A stretch of 64,000 bases of DNA from Streptosporangium saharense (GCF_014203715.1 NZ_JACHJP010000003.1:248001-312000); one strand, 5' to 3'; positions 24,742 to 34,046 are shown, counted from the first letter of the stretch. Numbers and translations are program-made. The notes: generated by a model from the sequence alone, not told the origin.

Positions 24742-25323
24742 GTGAGCGACCACGCCGAAGAGCACGCCGAGCGCGCGAGCGCGGCCACGGCCGTGCCCGG
24801 CACGGGGGGCCGGGTCCCGCTGCGGGCACCGGCGAACCCCGTCTCCCGCAAGGCGGTCGCGCTGTGGCTGTTCGAGGGGGTGTTCTGGTCCGCCGTCCTG
24901 ATCGGAGGATCGTTCCTCCTCACCCGCTGGATCGACGGTGACCGCTGGTCCTGGCTTCCCGGCTGGGCGCTCGGCAACATCTGGTGGCTGCCCGCGCTGG
25001 TGACGCTCGCCACCCTCCCCGCCGCGATCGTGGAGCCGTTCTGGCGCTACGCCGTGCACCGCTGGGAGCTGAGCGGGGACGTGGTCTACGCCCGTTCCGG
25101 CTGGATCAGCAGGGAGTGGGCGTTCGTCCCGGTCAGCAGGATCCAGACGGTCGACAAGGCGCAGGGCTGGTTCGAGCGGGTCCTGGGGCTGGCGACGGTC
25201 GAGATCCGCACGGCCTCCCACGCGGGGTCCTCCACGATCAAGGGCCTCGACTACGGGGTCGCCGCGACCCTGGCGGAGGAGCTCGCGCGGCGGGCCGAGG
25301 AGCTGAGGGACGACGCGACGTGA
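24742..25323 (+). CDS. bPH2 (YdbS-like) membrane protein, 193 aa
   Basis: Two membrane segments (AVALWLFEGVFWSAVLIGGSF and LGNIWWLPALVTLATLPAAI) are followed by a bacterial pleckstrin-homology domain (YAVHRWELSGDVVYARSGWI, AFVPVSRIQTVDKAQGWFERVLGLATVEIRTA). This is the pattern of YdbS. The pair YdbS/YdbT is thought to act at the membrane in stress or envelope functions. The stop overlaps the GTG of the following bPH2 gene (GTGA), so the two are translationally coupled. Confidence 0.85.
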   Translation: MSDHAEEHAERASAATAVPGTGGRVPLRAPANPVSRKAVALWLFEGVFWSAVLIGGSFLLTRWIDGDRWSWLPGWALGNIWWLPALVTLATLPAAIVEPFWRYAVHRWELSGDVVYARSGWISREWAFVPVSRIQTVDKAQGWFERVLGLATVEIRTASHAGSSTIKGLDYGVAATLAEELARRAEELRDDAT

Positions 25324-26954
25324 CCGGGCAGGACGGACGGCCTCCGCACCCAGCGGGTGAGCCCGCCCCCGTCCCGTGGCCGCGGCCCGGCCCAGGACAG
25401 AGCGACCCGGGCGAACCGGGCGTCCCGCCCGTGAGCCCGCCGCTGCGGCTGAGCCCCAAGGTGCTGCTGACCGAGCCGATCAAGATGCTCCCCTCGCTCT
25501 TCCTGCCGCTGGCCGGAGTGCTGTTCGTCGGGGGCTTCTCGCCGGGTTCGTTCTTCTGGGCGGCCCTCGGCGTCGCCGGTTCCGTCGCCTACGCCGTGGT
25601 CCGCTGGGCCACCTTCACCTACCAGGTCGTCGGGGACAGGCTTGAGCTCACCCGTGCCCTGGTCAGCAGGTCCGTACGGACGATCCCGCTGGAGCGCGTC
25701 CGTGGCGTCGACGTCAGCAACCCGCCGCTGCACCGCCTACTCGGCATCGCCGTCCTCAAGATCGACACGGGCGCCGGTGGCGAGGACAAGCAGGAGGGCG
25801 AGCTCGACGGGGTGACGGTCGCCGAGGCCGAGCGCCTCAAGGCCGTGCTCCTCCGGCACGCCCGCGCCGGTGCGGCACGCCGTACCGCGAACCCGGAGAC
25901 GGTGGCCGAGACCGCGGGGCCGTACGGGCAGGAGGTCTCGGCGCCGGTACGGCACGCGCCCGCCGAGCGGGTGCTCTTCGTCGTGCCCCGCCGGTGGCTG
26001 GCCTACGGGCCGCTGTCCGGCGCCTATCTCCTGACCCCGTTCGCGCTCGCCGCCGGTGCCGTCGGCCTGGCCTTCCAGTGGGGAAACGAGCTGCGCATCG
26101 ACGGGCGGTTCGTGGTCGGCGCGGGGGAGTGGATCTGGGACCACCCCGTGGTGCTGCTCGCCGCCCTGGTGCTGCTCGTGCTGGCCATGCCGGTCGCGGG
26201 CGGCGTCATGTACGCCGTGTTCAACTGGGACTTCACCCTGCGCGTACGGGAGGGCTACCTCGTCGCCGAGCGCGGCCTGCTCACCCGCAGGAGCGTTTCA
26301 CTCGAACGCCGCAGGGTGCGCGGATTCGAGCTGGTCGAGGGGATCGCCGAACGCTGGGCCGGGGTCGCCAGGGCGTGGGCCGTCGTGACCGGGCTCGGCG
26401 ACTCGCAGACCCGGGGCCAGCTCCTGCCCGTCGTGCCGAAGGCGAAGGCGCTCGACGTGGTCGGCGAGGCGATCGGCCCGGCGATCTCCCGGCTGCGGCC
26501 GCACCCGCCCGTGGCGCGCAGGCGCAGGCTCTTCAGGGCGGTCTTCCCGTGGCTGCTGGTCGCGCTCTGCGCGGGCGCGGCGGCTCTGGCGTGGTCGCCG
26601 CTGTGGTGGGTGCCCGCCGTCGCCGCCCTGCTCCTGGCGGTGCTCGGCGTCCCGCTCGGCCTTGACCGCTACCGCTCACTCGGCCACGCCTACGACGGGA
26701 CGCGCCTTTCCGTCAGGTCGGGTTCGCTGCGCCGCTCCCAGGCCGTGATCGAGGAGCGCGCGGTGGTCGGCTGGAAGCTGACCCAGACCCCCTTCCAGCG
26801 CCAGGCCCGGGTGCTGACCGTAACCGCGGGGGTCGGGGCGGGCAGCGGGGGCTACTCGGCCTTCGACGTCGGTGAGGCCCAGGGCGTGGCCTTCGCCGCC
26901 GAGGTCACCCCCGCCTGGCTCGCGCCCTTCCTGCTGAACGAACCCCAAGAGTGA
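25320..26954 (+). CDS. bPH2 (YdbT-like) membrane protein, 544 aa
   Basis: Three PH-like segments alternate with membrane helices: YQVVGDRLELTRALVSRSVR/IPLERVRGVDVSNPPLHRLLG, FTLRVREGYLVAERGLLTRR/SLERRRVRGFELVEG, and DGTRLSVRSGSLRRSQAVIEER with TPFQRQARVLTVT. Helices include LFLPLAGVLFVGGF and VVLLAALVLLVLAMPVAGGV. This matches the YdbT family, the usual partner of YdbS. GTG start at 25320 overlaps the previous stop. The N-terminal 45 residues are proline-rich. Ends 73 bp before the convergent sepH. Confidence 0.87.
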   Translation: MTGQDGRPPHPAGEPAPVPWPRPGPGQSDPGEPGVPPVSPPLRLSPKVLLTEPIKMLPSLFLPLAGVLFVGGFSPGSFFWAALGVAGSVAYAVVRWATFTYQVVGDRLELTRALVSRSVRTIPLERVRGVDVSNPPLHRLLGIAVLKIDTGAGGEDKQEGELDGVTVAEAERLKAVLLRHARAGAARRTANPETVAETAGPYGQEVSAPVRHAPAERVLFVVPRRWLAYGPLSGAYLLTPFALAAGAVGLAFQWGNELRIDGRFVVGAGEWIWDHPVVLLAALVLLVLAMPVAGGVMYAVFNWDFTLRVREGYLVAERGLLTRRSVSLERRRVRGFELVEGIAERWAGVARAWAVVTGLGDSQTRGQLLPVVPKAKALDVVGEAIGPAISRLRPHPPVARRRRLFRAVFPWLLVALCAGAAALAWSPLWWVPAVAALLLAVLGVPLGLDRYRSLGHAYDGTRLSVRSGSLRRSQAVIEERAVVGWKLTQTPFQRQARVLTVTAGVGAGSGGYSAFDVGEAQGVAFAAEVTPAWLAPFLLNEPQE

Positions 26955-27027
26955 ACATCCGCCCGTACGGCGAGGCGGGGGCGGCCGGTTTCCCGTGCCA
27001 CCCCCGCCTTGTCACGCGTCCACGCGG

Positions 27028-28464
27028 TCATTCCTGACGTCTGGCGCCGAACATGATCTCGTCCCAGGTGGGCACCGAGGCGCGTCGTCCCCTCGCCCGC
27101 TTCGCCGGTCGCGCGGGTGCCGGCTTCTGCGGCGGCTCGACCGGTTTCTCCTGCACGGGTTTCTCGGCGACCTTCTCGACGGGTTTCTCGACGGCCTTTT
27201 CCGGGACCGGCTTGGCGGCCTCGGGCGGCGCGGGCGACACTGCCTTCTCCCGCTCGGCGGCCTCCCGCTCCGCGGCTTCCTGCCTGGCCCGCTCGTCCAG
27301 GCTGGGACGCGCGGCGGGCACCGCGACCGACTCCTCCTCGACGGGAGCCTCGGCCTTCGGCTCGACGGCCTCGACAGCTTCAACGACCTCGGCGGCCTCA
27401 GCGGCTTCGGGGACCTCAGCGGCTTCGGGGACCTCGGGAACTTCGACGGTCTCGGCGACCTCGACGGGTTCGGGAGCGGGCGGGGTCACCGGTTCGGGCT
27501 CCCTGATCTGCTCCTGAGCGGCCAGTGGCCTGGGCGTCACGAGCGACGGGGGCTCCTGGGGCCGCATCCGCGTGACGGGCGCGGCCTCGGGGGTCCTGAT
27601 CGGCTGCTCGAAGGGGGCCATGGAGTCCGGGGCGCGCAGCGGCGGCACCGTCGGCCTCGGCGGGTCGTAACCCGGGGGCAGCGGCGGCATGGGGGGCTGC
27701 GTGTAGGCGGCGGGCTCCTCCCGCGGCGGCGCGGGAACGTCGTCGGCGGGAGGCTGCTCCTGGCGCAGGACGGAAGGGAAGGAGACCGGGGGTTGGCTCA
27801 GCGGCTCGGGCGCCAGTGGCGGCACGGGAGCGAGCTTGGCGACCCGGGGCACGAACGGGGTGACCGTGGTGTCCTCGACCGGCTCGGCCTGGTCGCCCGA
27901 CGACAGGCGCATGGCCTCGTCGTCGTGCGGGGTGATGTGACGCCGTCGTGGGTCGAAGATCCACTCCGCCCTGCGGCTGTGACCGTTCCACACGAAACCG
28001 AGCCTGATCCGCCACAGGTTGTCGTCCCGCTTTGCGGAGTCCCAGTCGATCTCGTCGGCGGGCACGCCGCGACGGGTCAGTCGCTCGGCGACCAGTTCAC
28101 CGAGAGTGGGACCGGGAGCGGAGTCACCCGGCAGCCGTACGGCGCAGCGTTGCGCCTGCTGAGCCATGTACTCACGTTCCTGGAGCACGGGGCCCTCGAA
28201 CCACCGCACGCGCTCCACCGGGATGCCCGCCGTGGCGGCGATCTCCTCGGCGGTCTCGCCGGCGCGGATCCGGGCCTGGATCTCCTTGGGGCGCAACGGA
28301 CTCTCCACTTCGATCTCGTACTGGCCGAGACGGGAGAAGTTGCCGCGGACGGCAGCGCGGAGCCGGTCGTCGACGGGCAGCGTGAACCGGGTGCCCCGGC
28401 CGGCCGTGGCCAGCACGAGGTAGGTCCCGTCCTCACTCACCGCGACGAGTCGGAGCTCCTGCAT
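27028..28464 (-). CDS. sepH: Septation protein SepH
   Basis: The N-terminal DUF3071 domain (MQELRLVAVSEDGTYLVLA, FTLPVDDRLRAAVRGN, ESPLRPKEIQARIRAGETAE with a helix-turn-helix EEIAATAGIPVERVRWFEG) is the SepH signature. In Streptomyces SepH activates FtsZ filament formation. A centre of about 70 residues (WDSAKRDDNLWRIRLGFVWN) and a long Pro/Glu/Val-rich disordered tail follow, ending in WDEIMFGARRQE, a typical conserved C-terminus. 478 aa. The ATG at 28464 follows GAAGGGA. A longer in-frame extension upstream lacks support. Confidence 0.93.
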   Translation of the reverse strand: MQELRLVAVSEDGTYLVLATAGRGTRFTLPVDDRLRAAVRGNFSRLGQYEIEVESPLRPKEIQARIRAGETAEEIAATAGIPVERVRWFEGPVLQEREYMAQQAQRCAVRLPGDSAPGPTLGELVAERLTRRGVPADEIDWDSAKRDDNLWRIRLGFVWNGHSRRAEWIFDPRRRHITPHDDEAMRLSSGDQAEPVEDTTVTPFVPRVAKLAPVPPLAPEPLSQPPVSFPSVLRQEQPPADDVPAPPREEPAAYTQPPMPPLPPGYDPPRPTVPPLRAPDSMAPFEQPIRTPEAAPVTRMRPQEPPSLVTPRPLAAQEQIREPEPVTPPAPEPVEVAETVEVPEVPEAAEVPEAAEAAEVVEAVEAVEPKAEAPVEEESVAVPAARPSLDERARQEAAEREAAEREKAVSPAPPEAAKPVPEKAVEKPVEKVAEKPVQEKPVEPPQKPAPARPAKRARGRRASVPTWDEIMFGARRQE

Positions 28465-28993
28465 GCGAGTCCCTTCGTCGTCGTGCTCAATCTTCCCCCG
28501 GACCCTTGAGTCTCTCGCGTGTGCCGGTTGCCTGCCAGCACCGTACCCGGCATGTCCGAACATCGCCTTCCTGGATGGGGCTCGCAGCGATGTGACGCCG
28601 GTCACATTTGCTCCATTCATCTACTTATCGGGCACCGTTGTGGAGCAGTACATTCGGAGTCCTCGACGGATTCTCCCCAATAACCCAGGGTGCCGTCGCG
28701 AACTTGGTGCAAGAGCCCCCGGGTCGGGGCTGCTGGCCTGGCTGGCCTGGGCGGTGGGAGAAGGTCATCTCCTGCGGACTCCCTCAGGGTCGAGCGGCGC
28801 GGGCGTCTGCGAATCTGCCCCCAGTGCCCGCCACGGCGACGGCGGGACACGCCGACGCGTCACTCTCCGGAGGAGGCTTTACGCACGCCTTTACCGGAAC
28901 CTTGTGACAAGGGGCCGATTCGGGGAACGGCACGGCGAACGCCCATTCGGCCCCGGCGTCCCCGGAGTCCCCTGGATCGCGGGATGTGCCGGG
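28465..28993. other. Intergenic region upstream of sepH
   Basis: About 530 bases without a recognisable gene. It contains the CRP-like site at 28591-28606 and GC-rich hairpins at 28810-28860 that match no riboswitch consensus I know. Confidence 0.5.
28591..28606. promoter_or_regulatory. CRP/FNR-type binding site
   Basis: TGTGACGCCGGTCACA contains an exact TGTGA-N6-TCACA palindrome and sits 127 bp upstream of the sepH start. Actinobacterial Crp recognises GTG-N6-CAC-type sites. Regulation of sepH, or of an unseen transcript, is inference. Confidence 0.55.
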
Positions 28994-30319
28994 TCAGCCC
29001 AGGACGGTGTCCAGATAGTCGTTGGCGAACATCCGTCCCGGGTCGAGCAGGTCACGAAGCCGCAGGAAGTCCGCGAAACGCGGGTAGACCGTGGACAGGT
29101 ACGCCGCGTCACGGGTGTGGAGCTTGCCCCAGTGCGGACGGCCACCGAGCCGGACCATGATCTCCTCGACGCCCTCGAAGTAGTTCGGGTTCGGCGTCGG
29201 CCGGTAGACGTGACAGGCGACGTAGGCCGAGTCGCGGCCGTAGGCGGTGGACAGCCAGGCGTCGCTCGGCGGGGTGACCCGCACCTCGATGGGGAAGGTG
29301 ATCCGCCAGCCCCGCCGTTCGATCAGGTCGCGGGTCTCCCTGAGGGCCTGGGCGAGGTGTTCGCGCGGGACGGCGTACTCCATCTCCAGGAAGCGCACCC
29401 GCCGTACGGTCGCGAAGACCTTGTAGGAGGTGTCCACGCGCTCGGAGGCCGACAGCGCCGAGGCGGACAGGGCGTTGATGCCGGGGATGGCGGCGGGCAG
29501 GCGGGCGCCGACCCCGCACAGCGCGCCGAAGACCGTGTTCTCCAGGAAGACGTCGTCGAGCCAGTGCCGCAGGGCGCTCTGCGGCCTGGCCGGTCCCGGA
29601 TGGCGGTTGTTGCGCTTGGTCAGGCAGGTGTCGGTGTGCGGCAGCCAGAAGAAGTCCAGGTGCTCGTTGTCCGCGGTGATCGTGTCGAGCGTGTCGAGGA
29701 TCTCGCTCAGCCGCATCGGCCTCCTGACGCTGTGCAGCAGGAACGACGGCTCGACCGCGAAGGTCAGCGCGGTCACCACGCCGAGCGCGCCCAGGCCGAC
29801 CCTGGCGGCGTCGAAGAGGTCCCGCTCGGTGATCCCGTCGCGGATTTCCGCGGTGCCGTCGCGGGAGACGGTGACGCTCTCGCCGTCGGCGAGCACCAGG
29901 TCCAGCGCGATCACCTGGTCGGCCAGGCCGGCGATCCTGCCCCCGGTCCCATGGGTTCCCGTCTGTACGGCTCCCGCCAGGGTCTGGGCGGTGATGTCCC
30001 CCATGTTCGCCAGCGCCAGGCCCCTGCGGGCGAGTTCCTCGTTGAGCGCGCTGAGCGGGGTCCCCGCCGCCGCCCGCACCCAGCCGTCGCCGGTCTCCAG
30101 GACGCCGGTCAGTCTCTCGGGCCGCAGGAGCAGGCCGTCGGTCAGCGCGACGCCGGTGAAGGAGTGCCCGGTGCCGACCATGCGCACCCGCCGCCCTGTC
30201 TCGGCCGCCCGCCGTACGGCCAGGGCGACCTCCTCGGCGGAGGAGGGCGTGTGGACCTCGGCGGGGACGGCGGACTGGTTGCCCGCCCAGTTGCGGAAGG
30301 CGGCGGGGGGTCGGCTCAT
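28994..30319 (-). CDS. FAD-linked oxidoreductase, D-arabinono-1,4-lactone oxidase family, 441 aa
   Basis: VAO-type flavoprotein. N-terminal FAD_binding_4 domain: FRNWAGNQSAVPAEVHTP, VRMVGTGHSFTGVALTDGLL, LANMGDITAQTLAGAVQTGTHG and GLGALGVVTALTFAVE. C-terminal ALO domain with the family motif HWGK (GGRPHWGKLHT) and FLRLRDLLDPGRMFANDYL. Members oxidise sugar-lactones or related polyols such as L-gulono-lactone or alditols. The substrate here is unknown. ATG at 30319 with GAGGAG upstream; 90 bp downstream of the MFS gene on the same strand. Confidence 0.9.
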   Translation of the reverse strand: MSRPPAAFRNWAGNQSAVPAEVHTPSSAEEVALAVRRAAETGRRVRMVGTGHSFTGVALTDGLLLRPERLTGVLETGDGWVRAAAGTPLSALNEELARRGLALANMGDITAQTLAGAVQTGTHGTGGRIAGLADQVIALDLVLADGESVTVSRDGTAEIRDGITERDLFDAARVGLGALGVVTALTFAVEPSFLLHSVRRPMRLSEILDTLDTITADNEHLDFFWLPHTDTCLTKRNNRHPGPARPQSALRHWLDDVFLENTVFGALCGVGARLPAAIPGINALSASALSASERVDTSYKVFATVRRVRFLEMEYAVPREHLAQALRETRDLIERRGWRITFPIEVRVTPPSDAWLSTAYGRDSAYVACHVYRPTPNPNYFEGVEEIMVRLGGRPHWGKLHTRDAAYLSTVYPRFADFLRLRDLLDPGRMFANDYLDTVLG

Positions 30320-30408
30320 GGTCGCTCCTCGGCCGGGGGCGTCGCGAGGCGTGCCCGGTTCACGCCGCGGGCACGGGTCCCTGTCCGTCCCGCCGGAGAA
30401 CATGAACC

Positions 30409-31617
30409 TTACTCATGACTACTGCTGGAGACCAGGGGAGCGGGGGTGCGCAGCCAGGCCGAGCCGCCGATGCCGACGACCACGGCCAGCAGGGCGCAGC
30501 CCAGCGGGAAGATGTAGGCGTTCGAGGCGCCGTAGAGGTCGGTGAGCCGTCCCGCCGCCCACGAGCCGAGCGCGACGCCGAAGCCGATCGCGGTGGACAG
30601 CCACGCCATGCCCTCGGTCAGCAGACGGGCCGGGACCAGCCGCTCGATCAGCGAGTATCCCGTGATGAGCGTCGGGGAGACGGCGATCCCGGCGAGGAAC
30701 ATGAACGGGGCCATCACCCCGACGTGGTCGATCAGGGCGAAGGGGGAGACGCCGAGGGCGAAGATCCCGAGGGTGGTGACGAACCGGCTGCGCAGCGAGG
30801 ACTTCCAGCGCCGCGCGCCGTACCAGAGGCCGGACAGCAGGCTGCCCGAGGCGATGACGGAGAGCAGCAGACCGGCGGCGGCCTTGGCGCCGTGCTCCTC
30901 GGCGAAGGCGACCGTGATCAGGTCGACCGAGCCGAAGACCGAGCCGACCGCCAGGAACACGCACGACAGCAGCGCGACGCCGGGGATGGTGATCGGGCTG
31001 CCCGAGCGTTCGCCCCCGGTGACGATCGGGGGCTCGGTGCCGCGCTGCATGGCGAAGGCGATGGTGCCGATCACCGTGGAGACCAGGGCGACGACCAGTC
31101 CGGCGTACGGGCTGACCATGGTGGCCAGGGCGGTCACCAGCGCGGGACCGGCCACGAAGATGACCTCGTCCGCGATCGACTCGAACGAGAAGGCGATGTG
31201 CAGGTCGTCGGAGCCGCCGAGCAGGTGGGACCAGCGGGCCCGCACGAGCGAGCCGAGCGACAGGGCGCTGCCACCCGCCAGGGCGCCGGTGACGAACAGG
31301 GTCCACGCGGGCGCGCCGAACGCGCCGCAGATCATCAGGCTCGTCAGCGCGACACCGTGTGTCAGCACCAGGGGGACGGCTATCCTCGCCTGGCCGTACC
31401 TGTCCACCAGGCGGCCCGTCAGGGGACCGGCGATGGCGAAGGCGACGCTGACGGTGGCCGCGACCGCGCCCGCCATCCCGTAGGAGTCGGTGAGGGCCTC
31501 GACGAGGAGGACGATGCCGATGCCGAGCATCGACATGGGCATCCGCCCGAAGAAGCCCGCGATGACGAACCCCTTCACGCCGGGCCTGTTGAACAACTTC
31601 CTGTACGGCCCGACCAC
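30409..31617 (-). CDS. MFS transporter, 402 aa
   Basis: Twelve membrane segments with MFS loops GRLVDRYGQARIAV and AAGRLTDLYGASNAYIF; the second segment pair includes FESIADEVIFVAGPALVTALA. The N-terminus (VVGPYRKLFNRPGVKGFVIAGF) is common in actinobacterial drug-efflux-like MFS proteins. Substrate unknown. GTG 31617 is chosen because GAGAGGGG precedes it at 5 nt. An upstream in-frame ATG has no ribosome-binding site. It may be transcribed together with the lactone oxidase gene. Confidence 0.82.
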   Translation of the reverse strand: MVGPYRKLFNRPGVKGFVIAGFFGRMPMSMLGIGIVLLVEALTDSYGMAGAVAATVSVAFAIAGPLTGRLVDRYGQARIAVPLVLTHGVALTSLMICGAFGAPAWTLFVTGALAGGSALSLGSLVRARWSHLLGGSDDLHIAFSFESIADEVIFVAGPALVTALATMVSPYAGLVVALVSTVIGTIAFAMQRGTEPPIVTGGERSGSPITIPGVALLSCVFLAVGSVFGSVDLITVAFAEEHGAKAAAGLLLSVIASGSLLSGLWYGARRWKSSLRSRFVTTLGIFALGVSPFALIDHVGVMAPFMFLAGIAVSPTLITGYSLIERLVPARLLTEGMAWLSTAIGFGVALGSWAAGRLTDLYGASNAYIFPLGCALLAVVVGIGGSAWLRTPAPLVSSSSHE

Positions 31618-31727
31618 GAATGCCCCTCTCACACGTTCTCGCGGTCGATGGTATCGACCGTTTCTATCCAAACCATCACTTGGCACCCCATTCTTCGCGC
31701 ACATGGGCGAATCAGGGACGCTTGGGC

Positions 31728-31733
31728 TAACGT
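31728..31733 (+). promoter_or_regulatory. -10 box for a leaderless transcript
   Basis: TAACGT lies 7 nt before GTG 31741, with no Shine-Dalgarno sequence. Confidence 0.45.
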
Positions 31734-31740
31734 GAGAGCA

Positions 31741-32970
31741 GTGTCACATCATCCCAGGTTGGGGGTATTGGTCGCGATACTCGCCGTGACCGCCCTCGCG
31801 GTCACCGCCGGTGCGGTGTTCGTCGTCCTGCGCCCCTCCGAGACCCCGGCACAGGCCCGTACGGTCGCCCCCGACCAGCGGCGGGACATGACCGTGGGTG
31901 ATCTGGCCAGGCTCGCCCCGCAGGCCGACCTCAGTCAGGCGAGCCCGCCGCCGGTCAGCCCGACCCCGGTGGTCGCGGCGACCGGGGGACCCGGGATCAC
32001 CCTCACCCCGCCCCGGCTCTTCGTGGTCTCCCCGTCCACGCTTCCCGAACGCGTCAAACAGGACATCGCCCGGCTCGGGCACGTCCAGAAGGTGGACTCC
32101 TTCGACGGGGGAGCGGTGCGGCTCTCCGGCGCCACGCTCAACCTGCTCGCGGTCGAACCTGCCCGCTTCCGCGCCTGGGCGCCCAGGGCCGTCGCCGACC
32201 AGCCCAGGGTCTGGGAGGCGCTGAACAGGGGAGAGCTCGTCGCCGACAGCGCCGCGACCGGACGGCTCGGGCTGGTTCTCGGCGCGAGATACCAGGTGGA
32301 CGCGGGCCCGGTGCTGCGGGTCGCCGCCTCCGCCTCCTTTGGCCTGCTCGGCGTCGACGGCCTGGTCAGCGCCGAGACGGGACGGCGGCTCGGCCTGCTG
32401 CCCGGGGTCGCGCTGCTGGTCAACGGCCCGGAGAAGGAGGTCGCCGCGATGGAGGCCGGGGTGCGTAAGGCGCTCGGCCCCGGTGCCCAGGTGGTGGTCG
32501 TCGGCGGGAGCCGTACGGTCAGGACCAGGACGGCGAAGGCGCGGACCGAGCAGGTGAAGGAGCGGGCGGCGACCAGGGCGACGGTCGGGCGGCCGGGCAG
32601 CTACCTGGAGCTCTACCGCAAGGCCGCCGCCGTCTGCCCCGGCCTGTCGTGGACGGTGCTCGCGGCCATCGGCCAGGTGGAGAGCTCACACGGGCGCAAC
32701 AACGGTCCTTCGTCGGCGGGGGCGCTCGGTCCCATGCAGTTCATGCCCGCCACCTGGAAGGTCTACGGCGTGGACGGGGACGGAGACGGCGTCGCCGACA
32801 TCTGGAGCCCCTACGACGCCGTGCCCGGCGCGGCCAACTACCTGTGCGCCAACGGCGCCGGCCAGGGCGGCAGGAAGCTGGAGAAGGCCGTGTGGTTCTA
32901 CAACCACTCCTGGGCCTACGTCAACAAGGTCCTGTCCACCGCCCAGGCCTACGCCCGCGCCTACCCGTGA
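31741..32970 (+). CDS. Membrane-anchored lytic murein transglycosylase, 409 aa
   Basis: An N-terminal membrane segment (LGVLVAILAVTALAVTAGAV) precedes a middle domain of about 220 residues without clear homology. The C-terminal SLT/MltB-like domain begins YRKAAAVCPGLSWTVLAAIGQVESSHGRN, with catalytic Glu in QVESSHG, then AGALGPMQFMPATWKVYG and DPYDAVPGAANYLC-like sequence (SPYDAVPGAANYLC). It would cleave peptidoglycan glycan strands outside the membrane. The gene overlaps the convergent ferrochelatase gene by 10 bp at its 3' end. A D-G-D-G-D-G-like loop (DGDGDGVADIWSP) may bind calcium. Confidence 0.88.
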   Translation: MSHHPRLGVLVAILAVTALAVTAGAVFVVLRPSETPAQARTVAPDQRRDMTVGDLARLAPQADLSQASPPPVSPTPVVAATGGPGITLTPPRLFVVSPSTLPERVKQDIARLGHVQKVDSFDGGAVRLSGATLNLLAVEPARFRAWAPRAVADQPRVWEALNRGELVADSAATGRLGLVLGARYQVDAGPVLRVAASASFGLLGVDGLVSAETGRRLGLLPGVALLVNGPEKEVAAMEAGVRKALGPGAQVVVVGGSRTVRTRTAKARTEQVKERAATRATVGRPGSYLELYRKAAAVCPGLSWTVLAAIGQVESSHGRNNGPSSAGALGPMQFMPATWKVYGVDGDGDGVADIWSPYDAVPGAANYLCANGAGQGGRKLEKAVWFYNHSWAYVNKVLSTAQAYARAYP

Positions 32971-33932
32971 CGGCGGGGCGGGGCCGGACAGCAGGTCGCC
33001 GCGCACGGGACCGGCTCAGGCTCGGCGAGCAGCTCGCCGACCATCGCGACGAACCGGGGGTGGACGCCCACGGTCGCGGCCCTGGCCAGCGGGAGCCCCA
33101 GCGCGGCGGCCGTCTGGGCGGCCTCGACGTCGAGGTCGTAGACGACCTCCATGTGGTCGGAGACGAAGCCGATCGGCACCAGGACGACAGCCGGGGCGTC
33201 GATCTTCGGCAGGTGGTCGCAGACGTCGGGCTCAAGCCACGGCACGTGCGCCGGGCCGCTGCGGCTCTGCCAGACCAGGTCCCACTCCCGGTCCCCGCCG
33301 AGCCCCGCGACGACCGCGGCGGCGGCCTGGCGAAGCTGCGCCTCGTACTGCCCGCCGCCGGGCCCTGCCGTCCTGGCCATCGAGACCGGGACGCTGTGCG
33401 CGGTGAAGACCAGGCGCGCGGCGTCCCTGTGCTCGGCGGGCAGCCGGTCGAGGGCCTGGCGCGTGTGGTCGACCATCGCCCCGACGAACCCCGGGTGGTC
33501 GAAGTAGTGCCTGAGCTTGACGACCTCGGGAGCGCCCTCGACCGCGGCCCTGGCCAGGGCGATGTCGTCGAGATACTGCCTGCACGCCGAGTAGGAGCCG
33601 TAGGCGGAGGTGACGAAGGCGGCGGCCCTGCGCACACCGTCGGCGGCCATCCGGCGCAGCGTGTCCTCAAGATAGGGGTGCCAGTTGCGGTTGCCCCAGT
33701 AGACCGGCACGTCGACGGTCGGCTCGACGGCGGCGATCAGGTCGCGGCACTGCTGGTTGATCGGGCTGCGCCCGCCGAAGCGATGGTAGTGCGCCTCGAC
33801 CTCAAGCAGCCGCTCACGCGGGACGCCCCGGCCCCGCACCACGTTCTCCAGGAACGGCATGACGTCGCCGGGCTTCTCCGGCCCTCCGAACGAGACGACG
33901 AGCAGCGCGTCGTAAGTCCCCATGACACTCAT
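32961..33932 (-). CDS. hemH: Ferrochelatase (probably coproporphyrin ferrochelatase)
   Basis: Inserts iron into a porphyrin late in haem synthesis. Seen: YDALLVVSFGGPEKPGDV, HRFGGRSPINQQ, VPVYWGNRNWHPYLEDTLR, the catalytic His in VFTAHSVPVSMA, WQSRSGPAHVPWLEPDV and the glutamate-rich PIGFVSDHMEVVYDLD. The C-terminus holds Cys-rich CAATCCP, and with an earlier Cys this is consistent with the [2Fe-2S]-bearing actinobacterial type that uses coproporphyrin III. Start ATG 33932 or ATG 33923; neither has a good ribosome-binding site. Shares 10 bp with the transglycosylase gene end-to-end. Confidence 0.93.
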   Translation of the reverse strand: MSVMGTYDALLVVSFGGPEKPGDVMPFLENVVRGRGVPRERLLEVEAHYHRFGGRSPINQQCRDLIAAVEPTVDVPVYWGNRNWHPYLEDTLRRMAADGVRRAAAFVTSAYGSYSACRQYLDDIALARAAVEGAPEVVKLRHYFDHPGFVGAMVDHTRQALDRLPAEHRDAARLVFTAHSVPVSMARTAGPGGGQYEAQLRQAAAAVVAGLGGDREWDLVWQSRSGPAHVPWLEPDVCDHLPKIDAPAVVLVPIGFVSDHMEVVYDLDVEAAQTAAALGLPLARAATVGVHPRFVAMVGELLAEPEPVPCAATCCPAPPRRHG

Positions 33933-34034
33933 CAAACCGCATGCGGGGCAGTCCTCCCGCATCATCACGCCGGGGGGTGCCGAGTGGTATGGAAAGTGGC
34001 CTTCGCCAATGGTGATCGAGGAAGAAGGGCAGGG

Positions 34035-34040
34035 TAGGTT
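34035..34040 (+). promoter_or_regulatory. -10 box for a leaderless transcript
   Basis: TAGGTT ends 6 nt before GTG 34047, with no Shine-Dalgarno between. Confidence 0.5.
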
Positions 34041-34046
34041 CCAAGC

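Noticed and set aside
28680..28900. Possible cobalamin or c-di-AMP riboswitch upstream of sepH
   Set aside because: GC-rich hairpins are present but the conserved cores (B12 box, or the c-di-AMP motif) are missing on both strands.
30415..31740. Long plus-strand extension upstream of the transglycosylase start
   Set aside because: It runs antisense to the MFS transporter gene and is composed of Gln/Asp/Gly runs. The real start is the GTG at 31741.
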